A stretch of 64,000 nucleotides of DNA from an uncultured Clostridium sp. (GTDB lineage Bacteria; Bacillota; Clostridia; Lachnospirales; Lachnospiraceae). The stretch spans positions 1-64,000 of the forward strand of contig CAMEFI010000009.1 in the NCBI GenBank assembly GCA_945915475.1, read 5' to 3'. Shown piece by piece: positions 49,643-57,982 of the stretch. Under the pieces are notes generated by a model. That model was not told where the DNA came from and searched no databases. It worked only from the letters and a program-made list of their open reading frames with translations. The position numbers and the translations under genes were made by a program. Position 1 is the stretch's first letter. Every line of letters starts with the position of its first letter.

Positions 49643-51008
49643 AGACTTTTTTATGTCCTCTGTCGCATTCTGGATTGCATGGATTATTATTCCGCTCATT
49701 ATGGAGGTCATTCCCACGATAGGGGATTTCTTTATTTTGTTAAAGAGACGGTTTGTCCGGAAACGATACAGGGAAATATATGACCTGCCGGAGATTACTT
49801 TAATTATTCCGGTATATAATTCACAGGACACGTTATATGATTGTATCCGGTCCGTGGATGCATCGGACTATCCCAATGACCGCATTTATATTATGTTAGT
49901 GAATAATATGACAAAGGATGACAGTTTTCAGGTGTTTTGCAAATGCCAACAGGATTTTCCAACCCTGAAGATTAACTGGATGAATGCAAAGCAGGGAAAA
50001 TCAAAGGCATTGAATCTTGCGCTTTTTAACAGCGATGGAAAATATATCATTCATATTGACAGTGATGGTGTGTTAGAGCCCCATGCGCTATATAATATCG
50101 TCCATATGTTTGAAAATGAAGATGATATTCACTGTATTACGGGTACGATTCTTACGAATCCGGAGCTGATTGATGAGACAAAGAATCCGTTTATGAGATT
50201 GTTTCAGAAGTTAGAATTTGGCGAATACTGTCAGGCATTTCTGGCCGGACGGAATTTTCAGTCCGAGTTAAACAGCATTTTCACACTGTCCGGGGCATTT
50301 TCTGCTTTTCGTAAGTCGGCAATCCTCAAATCTCAGTTATATAATACAGATACGGTTTGTGAGGACACCCATGTTACCTTCCAGATTCGGGATGGAATGG
50401 GAAAAAAGGTGGCGTTGTGTCCCAATGCCATATTCTTTGTTGACCCAATTCCCAGCGTGAATCAGCTTTATGTGCAGCGCCAAAGATGGCAAAGTGGTGA
50501 GCTGGAAGTTATGCATATGTTTATGGGAAAGCGGTTGAATGCTGCGAGGGGTTTTTTATCGGATTTTGTTGTCCGGGTACTGATGTATGATCACACCTTT
50601 GCCTTTCCGCGGATGATATGGTATTTTGCGTTGATCTGTCTTGCATTTATTAATTATCCCATGAAGCTGATTGTACAGTCGGTGGTGTTCATGTATCTGT
50701 TGTACAGCTTCGCTAATTTGCTGCTGTATATCTGTATCATATTGTTTTTGAAGGAATTCAGGGATCTGCGTTGGTATTATGCGAGAAAATGGTATATTAT
50801 ATTTCTTCTGCCATTTTTTAATTTCCTTGTATTCTGGTTCCGGTTTGCAGGAATTATCAATTCTATTAAGGGGACACAGACGTGGAAAGTGCGAAATGTC
50901 AAAGAGGAATGGCAGTCCTTTGGCGAAGTGGCAGGAAATGATTTTGCCGGGATTGGAAAAGTGATTACCCGGATTCGGGATGAGGTGAATGAGCATGAAG
51001 AAGCATAA
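49629..51008 (+). CDS. Membrane GT2 glycosyltransferase, exosortase G associated
   Basis: 459 residues. An N-terminal membrane helix, a GT2 domain with LIIPVYNSQDTLYDCIRS, HIDSDG (DxD), EDTH and QRQRW (processive synthase motif), then three or four membrane helices near 320-420. This layout is the processive beta-glycosyltransferase type, so it may make a polysaccharide linked to the XrtG substrate (inference). The start ATG 49629 overlaps the xrtG end by 14 bases without a clear site, pointing to coupled translation; a longer frame from 49578 overlaps more. Confidence 0.88.
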   Translation: MTAIKDFFMSSVAFWIAWIIIPLIMEVIPTIGDFFILLKRRFVRKRYREIYDLPEITLIIPVYNSQDTLYDCIRSVDASDYPNDRIYIMLVNNMTKDDSFQVFCKCQQDFPTLKINWMNAKQGKSKALNLALFNSDGKYIIHIDSDGVLEPHALYNIVHMFENEDDIHCITGTILTNPELIDETKNPFMRLFQKLEFGEYCQAFLAGRNFQSELNSIFTLSGAFSAFRKSAILKSQLYNTDTVCEDTHVTFQIRDGMGKKVALCPNAIFFVDPIPSVNQLYVQRQRWQSGELEVMHMFMGKRLNAARGFLSDFVVRVLMYDHTFAFPRMIWYFALICLAFINYPMKLIVQSVVFMYLLYSFANLLLYICIILFLKEFRDLRWYYARKWYIIFLLPFFNFLVFWFRFAGIINSIKGTQTWKVRNVKEEWQSFGEVAGNDFAGIGKVITRIRDEVNEHEEA

Positions 51009-52119
51009 AAAAGGACGAATCAAGAGGATGTATACATCCCTTCGTTACCGTATGGTTTCTATCAGCGTTTCTGTTATCATTTTCATTGCCGTAATGATAG
51101 CGGCTATGCTTGTAGAATTATATAACAACCAGGAGCAGTATATTTCCATGTATCAGAAGGAGCAGCAGCGGTACCTGGAGCTGCTTGCCGATGATTTTTC
51201 CTACCGGCTGGCAAATGGACAAAAGCAGGAGGAGATTGTATCCTATCTTGCAAATGATGTGGAAGCTTCCGGCAGCAGGTTTTTTGTTCTGACTTGCAAA
51301 GATACGGTATTGTTTGCAAAAAATGATATTACCACCAAGTGCTTAGGGAGTTTGAAGGATAAGACAGAATTTTATACAAGTATTCAGAAACAGGATGTTA
51401 TGGTGGAAAAGACATCCTTTACAGGCGGCGGAAATGCGTATGAGCTTGCGGTTGTATCAGATGTGTATTCTGTGAAGATGGAAGGAGATCTGAATAAGCA
51501 TCGGTATTATATGCTGTTGGCGGTAGCCATTATGGGGCTTGTGCTGGTGAGTTTACTGGTAACGTTGCTTGGTTACTGGAACCGTACGGAGAAGAAATTA
51601 AATGGTGCGGAAAAGGAGCTGGATATTCGAAACGAAAAAATAGAGAAGATTTCCCAGGAAACCGGAATGCTTACGGGAGACAAGACAGACCTTCTGACGA
51701 AGGAAGAAGTCACCGGAATTATTAAGTCTGAAAAAGCGGAATTCTACAACATTTATACCATTAAGATGTTGCTGCAAAAGTCGGAGGATGCAGAGCTTAA
51801 GCCGTTGCAGATTATCTTGGTCAAAGTGGTGATGGGAAACCGGTATTACACGAAAGATCAGATATTCAATGCCATGGGACGTATTCAGCAGGGGCTTCGT
51901 CCGGTTGAGGTGATGGGTGAGGTTAAGCGAGGCCATTTTGTCATTCTGGCATACCGGACACCGGTTGCGGTTGCAAAGACAAGGATTCGTGAAATAACGG
52001 AGATTTGCAGGGTGATTGAAAAAGAAGAAGGATTTGCGATTCAGTGCCGGTTGCTGGAGGATGATGATAAGACGGCGATTGACCGGTTTGAGGCATGTTT
52101 GAAGGAGGATGAGGTATGA
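50989..52119 (+). CDS. Membrane protein with degenerate GGDEF domain
   Basis: 376 residues. Two membrane helices (about 22-42 and 178-200) flank an extracellular sensor-like domain (about 45-175). A coiled-coil follows (about 205-235), then a C-terminal domain (about 245-370) that resembles GGDEF in layout (PLQIILVKVVMG, then VEVMGEVKRGHFVILAYR), but the GGDEF signature itself is replaced by EVKRGHF. It probably no longer makes cyclic-di-GMP and may sense or bind a ligand. It overlaps the GT gene by 20 bases, placing it in the XrtG operon. Confidence 0.7.
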   Translation: MSMKKHKKGRIKRMYTSLRYRMVSISVSVIIFIAVMIAAMLVELYNNQEQYISMYQKEQQRYLELLADDFSYRLANGQKQEEIVSYLANDVEASGSRFFVLTCKDTVLFAKNDITTKCLGSLKDKTEFYTSIQKQDVMVEKTSFTGGGNAYELAVVSDVYSVKMEGDLNKHRYYMLLAVAIMGLVLVSLLVTLLGYWNRTEKKLNGAEKELDIRNEKIEKISQETGMLTGDKTDLLTKEEVTGIIKSEKAEFYNIYTIKMLLQKSEDAELKPLQIILVKVVMGNRYYTKDQIFNAMGRIQQGLRPVEVMGEVKRGHFVILAYRTPVAVAKTRIREITEICRVIEKEEGFAIQCRLLEDDDKTAIDRFEACLKEDEV

Positions 52120-52565
52120 GATACCAGCAGTATAAATTCAAGTTTTATCTGAATGCCAGACACGGAATCTATATCAATGGAAAGTTAGGAGAACCCCATC
52201 CCCATACATGGGAGATCATTTTGCATGTTGTAAGGGGAAAAGACCAGTTTGTACAGTTTGATGCCTTGGAAAAGACAGTGGAGAAGTTCATGGAACCCTA
52301 TCAGAACCAGTTTCTCAATGAGGTTCCTCCCTTTGATATGATCAATCCAACGCTTGAGAATTGTGCGCATTATTTTAAGGATAGATTACAGGAAATCTTA
52401 AACCGTGAGGGCTGGATATTTCTCATGATGGAAATGAGTGAGAGTCCGGCACGGTCCTATGTGATCAGTATGATTGACGAGCAGCAGATGGGGCGGGACC
52501 AGTCCCTTAACACGCTGACGGAATTCATACTGGATGACATCCGCAACGCATCGGTGGATTCCTGA
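52116..52565 (+). CDS. PTPS-related small protein of the exosortase G system, second copy
   Basis: 149 residues of the PTPS/QueD fold: FYLNARHGIY, EPHPHTWEIIL with the zinc histidines, and the later FLMMEMSESPARSYVI. Paralogous to the protein at 47239. ATGA overlap with the previous gene and an AAGGAGGATGAGG site. A third PTPS-related, membrane-type protein follows. Confidence 0.82.
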   Translation: MRYQQYKFKFYLNARHGIYINGKLGEPHPHTWEIILHVVRGKDQFVQFDALEKTVEKFMEPYQNQFLNEVPPFDMINPTLENCAHYFKDRLQEILNREGWIFLMMEMSESPARSYVISMIDEQQMGRDQSLNTLTEFILDDIRNASVDS

Positions 52566-52617
52566 TAACTTCCCTGCGATTGTCAGGAATAGATAAAGTA
52601 TGTTAGAGGTTTGTAGG

Positions 52618-55050
52618 ATGAACGACAAGAAATGTTTGAAAAATGGAATAGGGCTTCTATTGCTGGCGGTGTGTGCAGCGGTGCTTGCAGGCTATCTGTA
52701 TGCGGTGAACATGCAGCCATCCGGGGATGATGTGTGGGGACACCTCTATAAATCAGAAGTGATGTATGAGAATATCCGGCAGGGTAACTGGTATCCTCTC
52801 TTTGATGAAAAATGGTACAACGGCATTCAGTTATACCGGTACTGGCCCCCATTTTCGTATTATGTTATGGCGGGATTGATGATGGTGACCAGGGGGAATT
52901 TGTTACATGCATATTATCTTTTGGCAGCTGTGGTATTTTTCTTTGGAGGACTGCCATGGGTTCTCTGGGGAAATATGGAAAACCGGAGAGTGATGGGCAC
53001 CACATTGGGTCTTATCTGGTTCTTTATGCCGGAGATTGTGAAGATATACTTTGATTCCGGGAATATTCCCCAGATGATTACCTCAACCATTGTTCCCTAT
53101 GTTGTGTTCTTTCTATGGCTGTTTGTGAGAAAAAAGAAAAATGCGGCGGTGGTGGGCCTTTTTGTCACCATGGCGGTTATGACCTATACCCATCTCATGG
53201 TAACGGCATTGATGGGTGTTTCGGCATTTATTTATCTATGGATTGACCAGTTCTGGAATAAGGACTGGAAACGGAAAATGCAGGCACTTTGTGTGATGGT
53301 CACGGGAATCCTGTCCGTGGGCATCTGGATTCTGCCGGCGTTAAAGGGTGGTATGGTGACATCCGAGCAGAGCGGAGGGAGCGTGATGGCAACGCTGATT
53401 TTTCCTCTTCGTACATCCCTGAATCCGTGGCTTCGATTGCAGACAGATGAGGGAACCACATTTTATTTTGGACTGGCAGTGGTGGTGTTATCCGTATTGG
53501 GACTGCTTTTTGCCCGGGGCGGCAAGAAGGCAGGATTTGTACTGCCACTGGTCATCCTTGTTTTTACTACTCCGGCAACCTATGGTTTTCTAAGTAAGCT
53601 GCCATTTAGCCAGTTGTTCTGGATGACCCGATTCATGCCCATGGTGTATGGATTCTTTTTCTGTTCCATGATGGAATGGACATTACTGAAGAAGAAATAC
53701 TGTGTGATAGCCATGGCAATACTATTGTTTGACCTTGCACCCTCTTTCCGAATTTCCAATTATGAGGTGATTGCACCGGAAGAGACCATTGCGGAGATCG
53801 GGGAGCTGCGGGATCTGACTTCCCAGCGGGCATCCGTTGTGGATATCAGTTCCTATGGACCGTATCCTTCCTATGGGCTATGTGCCGAAGATGGAGTGAA
53901 TTATACCTTTGGCTGGGCATGGCAGGGAGCCGTTACCGGTGACAATATTGTTCTGTTAAATGAAGCCATGGAAAATGAGCGCTATCTCTTTGTCTTTGAC
54001 CGTTGCTTAGAGCTTGGCAATGATACCGTATTAATCCGGAAAATACATGTGGGAGCCAACGGTGGCAGTAAGGAACAGATGCTTGCGGCAGCAGAAAAGA
54101 GTGGGTATGCTCTTGCGAAGGAAATGGAAGGGGCATATCTTTTTAAGCATGAGACACCAGACACTTTTGGTGTGGTATCTGAGTATCAGGGAATAGTAAT
54201 CGGTAAGTATGCCAATGCCATGACCACGGCTTATCCGTCCTTTGAAGCAGGCAGTTTTGAGGAGTTGGATGCCTATTCCTATGAGGAGCTTTCACAATAT
54301 AAGACGCTTTTCCTTACAGGGTTTACTTATAAGGAGAAAGAAACTGCAGAAGATCTTTTGAAACGGTTAGCAGACAACGGTGTACGGATTATCATTGACA
54401 GCACCCATTTGCAGGCGGATACCGGAACCAAAACAGAGACCTTTTTGGGAGTGACGAACCAGCAGATTCATTTTCAAAACCGTTATCCGGAGTTACAGAT
54501 TAACGGAAAAAGCTATCAGACAGGTAATTTTGCGTCCGAGGACGCAGATTTTGCCACCGGCTACCTTTCCAGGGTAGATCATGTGTTGGGAAGTGTGCAG
54601 GTAGGAACGGAGAAGCTGGCATTTTACGGATATAATGAGGAACATCCCAATATTTATTTTCTGGGGATTAACCTGATGTATTATGCAATTTCCACCAATG
54701 ATGAGGTGGCATTTTCTGTTCTCAACGAGATTCTCAATGTGTCAAATGAGCAGCTTCCTGTGCGGGAACTGGTGCCTCTTACCGTAGAACGGGAAGGAAA
54801 TGAGCTTTATATCCGGGTGGAGGATGCATCCGCAATAGAGAAGGGAAATGCAGTGAACACGACCATGGCTTACCAGGACATTTTCTCCTCCAAGCAGAAG
54901 ATTACGGAGAATAATCATCTGTTAGAGGTGCAGGAGGTGGATACCACCATCACCATGCAGTATCCCATGTTTGCAGCGGGACTTGTGGGTTCGATATTTG
55001 GATTGTTGGCGGGGATTGTGTTGATGGTATGGAACATAAAAACAAATTGA
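52618..55050 (+). CDS. Large PTPS-related polytopic membrane protein, exosortase G associated
   Basis: About 810 residues. The first 390 contain nine to ten membrane helices with WYPLFDEKWYNGIQLYRYWPP, and GDDVWGHLYKSE, as in the PTPS_related membrane family; the middle and C-terminal parts are extracytoplasmic with a glutamine-amidotransferase-like flavour (LTGFTYKEKETAEDLLKRL), ending in a last membrane helix (about 785-805). The N-terminal half resembles glycosyltransferase-C-like proteins, so a lipid-linked sugar transferase role is possible (inference). The start at ATG 52618 follows AGAGG by 8 bases; ATG 52600 is an alternative. Confidence 0.78.
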   Translation: MNDKKCLKNGIGLLLLAVCAAVLAGYLYAVNMQPSGDDVWGHLYKSEVMYENIRQGNWYPLFDEKWYNGIQLYRYWPPFSYYVMAGLMMVTRGNLLHAYYLLAAVVFFFGGLPWVLWGNMENRRVMGTTLGLIWFFMPEIVKIYFDSGNIPQMITSTIVPYVVFFLWLFVRKKKNAAVVGLFVTMAVMTYTHLMVTALMGVSAFIYLWIDQFWNKDWKRKMQALCVMVTGILSVGIWILPALKGGMVTSEQSGGSVMATLIFPLRTSLNPWLRLQTDEGTTFYFGLAVVVLSVLGLLFARGGKKAGFVLPLVILVFTTPATYGFLSKLPFSQLFWMTRFMPMVYGFFFCSMMEWTLLKKKYCVIAMAILLFDLAPSFRISNYEVIAPEETIAEIGELRDLTSQRASVVDISSYGPYPSYGLCAEDGVNYTFGWAWQGAVTGDNIVLLNEAMENERYLFVFDRCLELGNDTVLIRKIHVGANGGSKEQMLAAAEKSGYALAKEMEGAYLFKHETPDTFGVVSEYQGIVIGKYANAMTTAYPSFEAGSFEELDAYSYEELSQYKTLFLTGFTYKEKETAEDLLKRLADNGVRIIIDSTHLQADTGTKTETFLGVTNQQIHFQNRYPELQINGKSYQTGNFASEDADFATGYLSRVDHVLGSVQVGTEKLAFYGYNEEHPNIYFLGINLMYYAISTNDEVAFSVLNEILNVSNEQLPVRELVPLTVEREGNELYIRVEDASAIEKGNAVNTTMAYQDIFSSKQKITENNHLLEVQEVDTTITMQYPMFAAGLVGSIFGLLAGIVLMVWNIKTN

Positions 55051-55080
55051 ATGCTATTTGCGTATCATTCATGTAAAAGA

Positions 55081-55112
55081 AGAAAATCCCGGTTAATGCC
55101 GGGATTTTCTAT
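55081..55112 (+). terminator. Terminator of the exosortase G operon
   Basis: AGAAAATCCCGG (55081-55092) pairs with CCGGGATTTTCT (55099-55110), 12 bp, with a 6-base loop. Because the stem starts with A-runs it can also act on the minus strand for the beta-glucosidase gene. Confidence 0.85.
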
Positions 55113-55128
55113 GTTAGTCCTGAACATG

Positions 55129-56484
55129 TTAAAGGGTATGAAGACTCTCCCCATTGCTTGCAATCACATCCCGATACCAGTATCCGGAATCTTTGATGAT
55201 GCGCTCCTGGGTCTGGTAGTCCACATAAATGAGCCCAAACCGCTTGCCATATCCTTCTGCCCATTCAAAGTTATCTGTGATGGACCAGTGCAGATATCCC
55301 ATAATCGGAATGCCGCTTTCGCTTGCCCGTTCCAATTCTAACAGATACCGCCAGGTATAATCAATCCGGTAAGAATCGTGTACTTTACCGTCTAAGCATA
55401 CCCAGTCATGCTCCGCCATACCGTTTTCTGAGATGAAGATTGGCTTGCCATATCGCTCATATAAGAACTTGGAAGACCAGAACATAACCTCTGGGCTCAT
55501 TGCCCATTCCAATGTGGTCTCCGGACGACCCTGATACCAGTTTTCCGGATAGCCTTCCACATTTTTGTTGGCGTTGGAGTAATATATATTGGTTGCATAG
55601 AAGTCTAAAGGCTCACTGATTAATTCCATTTCTTCCTTGTTATAAGCCGGTACCAGCTCTCCGAACTGTTCGTATAACGGTTGCGGATAGTGACCGAGAT
55701 ATATCGGGTCGGACCAGTAGCTTAGAGAAAAGGCAAAGCCTTCGCCGCCGATATCAAAGGTCTTGGCTCTGGCTGCTTCAATTGCCTTAGGACTGTCATT
55801 TTCCGGAATATAGGATGGTCCGATGGGTGCAAAGCTGATCATCGGCTTCTTCTTTGCATGCTGTCTGATATAGCGGGCAGCTTTGCCGTGTGACAGCAAA
55901 ATGTTGTGTCCCATCTTTAACAAATCTCTTGTTGTTCTCTGCTCAAATGGTGCATGGAATCCACCGTAACATCCGCATCCTAAGATACATTGTGGCTCAT
56001 TGATGGTAATCCAGTAGGTTACACGGTCAGAAAGTGCATCCACAATGACTTTGGTGTAGGCAAGAAACCATTCAGAAATGTCATCATTTAACCAGGAACC
56101 CTTTTTATGAAGTTCATAGGGCAGATCCCAGTGATACAGGGTGACAATTGGTTCGATTCCGTTGGCAAGCAGTTTGTCTACCAAGTCAGAATAGAACTGT
56201 AACCCTTTTTCGTTTACCTTGCCGGTTCCCTCCGGAAGAACCCTTGCCCAGCTAATGGAAAACCGGTAATACGGAATGCCGAGTTTTACCATGTTGGCAA
56301 TGTCCTCGTCCGCTTTGTGGTAGTGGTCGCAGGCAACCCTGGCATTCTCGTTGTATTTTGTATTGCCTTTGATGCCGGCATATACATCCCATATATTTAA
56401 TCCTTTTCCATCTTCGTTGTATGCTCCTTCAATCTGATGGGCTGCAGAAGCAGCACCCCATATAAAATTCTTTGGAAAACTCAT
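55129..56484 (-). CDS. GH1 family beta-glucosidase
   Basis: 451 residues, standard for glycoside hydrolase family 1. It starts SFPKNFIWGAASAAHQIEGA, holds the acid/base motif TINEPQ and the nucleophile motif ISENGM, and ends with the GLIYVDY-type signature. It cleaves beta-glucosides; lack of the phospho-sugar binding pocket cannot be judged by eye, so a 6-phospho-beta-glucosidase is not excluded. I use the ATG at 56484 with AAGGAGG; the longer frame to 56526 crosses that site. The foldback element begins 27 bases upstream. Confidence 0.94.
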   Translation of the reverse strand: MSFPKNFIWGAASAAHQIEGAYNEDGKGLNIWDVYAGIKGNTKYNENARVACDHYHKADEDIANMVKLGIPYYRFSISWARVLPEGTGKVNEKGLQFYSDLVDKLLANGIEPIVTLYHWDLPYELHKKGSWLNDDISEWFLAYTKVIVDALSDRVTYWITINEPQCILGCGCYGGFHAPFEQRTTRDLLKMGHNILLSHGKAARYIRQHAKKKPMISFAPIGPSYIPENDSPKAIEAARAKTFDIGGEGFAFSLSYWSDPIYLGHYPQPLYEQFGELVPAYNKEEMELISEPLDFYATNIYYSNANKNVEGYPENWYQGRPETTLEWAMSPEVMFWSSKFLYERYGKPIFISENGMAEHDWVCLDGKVHDSYRIDYTWRYLLELERASESGIPIMGYLHWSITDNFEWAEGYGKRFGLIYVDYQTQERIIKDSGYWYRDVIASNGESLHTL

Positions 56485-56511
56485 AATACATACCTCCTTA
56501 TTATAGTTCAT

Positions 56512-57029
56512 GTCCATACTTTCCAAAATGCAAGGGATTTCTTAAAGTGCTACAGGCCGATATTTCTATATTTTTTCTGCGCTGTTTTCGCCCTCTAAGA
56601 AATTCTACTGTTTTGCGGCTGGCGGCTTTGATTACGCATGCCTCCTATAAACTCAAGCGCGGCAAGAAAGGTTGTCTTGTATGACGGCAGGCACTTTGAG
56701 TACGCCGGTCCTTAGAATGTGCATTTCCTACTTAGAATATATGAAAATTAGATGCACATTCTTAGTACCGCTGCGTACGAGACGTAGCGCGATGCCTGAG
56801 ACCTTAGCGAACAGCGTGAGCTTAGTTCGAAGGTATGCCTTTGGCTCGTGCCTGCGTCAACAAGATACCTTTCTAAACCGTGCTTTCAGACATATATCCG
56901 GCATGCGTTTTGCAGCCAGCCGAACAAAGCAGTGAATTTCTAAAAGGCCGCGCGTCAAGAAAAAATATTAGAAACACGTTCTTTGTAGCACTCCTAAGCA
57001 CTGGCAATTGCATTTTGGAAAGTATGGAC
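56512..57029. repeat. 518-bp foldback element with 22-bp perfect terminal inverted repeats
   Basis: The 22-base block 56512-56533 (starting GTCCATACTTTCC) is exactly repeated in reverse complement at 57008-57029. The two arms also pair imperfectly all along: AGTGCTACA, TTTCTATATTTTTTCT, TTAGAAATTC, TGCGGCTGG/CGGCTGGCTGC and AAGAAAGG.TGTCTTG lie in register on the two arms. The centre holds the hairpin AGAATGTGCAT / ATGCACATTCT (about 56714-56764). No convincing gene is inside. It fills the whole region between the beta-glucosidase and AraC genes. Confidence 0.8.
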
Positions 57030-57145
57030 TTTTAAATTCATTTTGTGATAGCTTGATAGTAATGGATTCGGATAGGAATATATATAATAAATGTTGTTTT
57101 TTTGTAAAATTTGTTATACGATATGAAAAGAAGGAGAGTGTAGAT

Positions 57146-57904
57146 ATGGGAATTGACAAAGAGCTGCAATTGCAATTATTTCAACAGAGGGAAGAACAGA
57201 AAAAACATATGGAATACCAGAAGGAATTCGGCTTCTATAAACGCATCGTATCCGGCGATTTGAAGCAGATTCAAGCCATGTTCCAGCCGGATTTTCAACG
57301 AAGTGCGGCCATGAATATGGAAAACGGGCGTCTGTCCAGGGATTCCCTTCGCAACGAGAGGTATCATTTTGTGGTGCTGACTGCGTTGATTACCAGACTT
57401 TGTGTGGAAAATGGGTTAGACCGGGAAGAGGCGTATACCTTAAGTGATCTGTACATTAACAAAATGGATATCTGTCAGGATATCCGGTCCATCCTTCAGG
57501 TGCAAAGAGAAATGGTTATTGAATACACGAAGCAGATGGCGAATCTGAGAAAGGAAAATATCTATTCCATTCAGGTGATGAAAGCGGTGGATTATATTTA
57601 TGCACATCTGAATGAGCGCATCACAACCCAGTCTATTGCGGATGCACTTTCCCTAAATCGAAGTTATCTGTCCCATTTGTTTCATCAAGAGACGGGGAAG
57701 ACCCTTACGGACTTCATAAAAGAAGCAAAGGTGACGGCTGCGGCAAATATGTTGAAGTATTCGGAATATAAGTATTCGGAGATTGCGGAGTATTTAGGAT
57801 TCGCCTCCCAGAGTTATTTTACAAAATGTTTTCGGGAACAGACAGGATATACGCCCAAGCAGTTTCGCAGGGAATTTTACCAGCCGGGAGAGTTTACAAA
57901 ATAA
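57146..57904 (+). CDS. AraC-family transcriptional regulator
   Basis: 252 residues. The C-terminal 100 residues are an AraC/XylS DNA-binding domain: MKAVDYIYAHLNERIT, SIADALSLNRSYLSHLFHQE and EIAEYLGFASQSYFTKCFRE followed by GYTPKQFRR. The N-terminal part (about 1-140) is helical and of unknown ligand type. It diverges from the beta-glucosidase gene across the foldback element and is a likely regulator of it. I use ATG 57146 behind AAGGAGAG; the longer frame to 57008 begins inside the repeat. Confidence 0.92.
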   Translation: MGIDKELQLQLFQQREEQKKHMEYQKEFGFYKRIVSGDLKQIQAMFQPDFQRSAAMNMENGRLSRDSLRNERYHFVVLTALITRLCVENGLDREEAYTLSDLYINKMDICQDIRSILQVQREMVIEYTKQMANLRKENIYSIQVMKAVDYIYAHLNERITTQSIADALSLNRSYLSHLFHQETGKTLTDFIKEAKVTAAANMLKYSEYKYSEIAEYLGFASQSYFTKCFREQTGYTPKQFRREFYQPGEFTK

Positions 57905-57982
57905 GAAAATGAAGCAGGGCTATTGACGAAAACATCTGCAAATGGTTAAAATCAATAGGAAAGGAGTTCAAAGGAGGGATTT

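Noticed and set aside
56672-56935. 87-codon open frame inside the foldback element
   Set aside because: It lies across imperfect palindrome arms, has no ribosome site and no recognisable protein features.
56512-57029. Classical insertion sequence
   Set aside because: No transposase gene or fragment between the terminal repeats; only a non-autonomous or foldback element fits.
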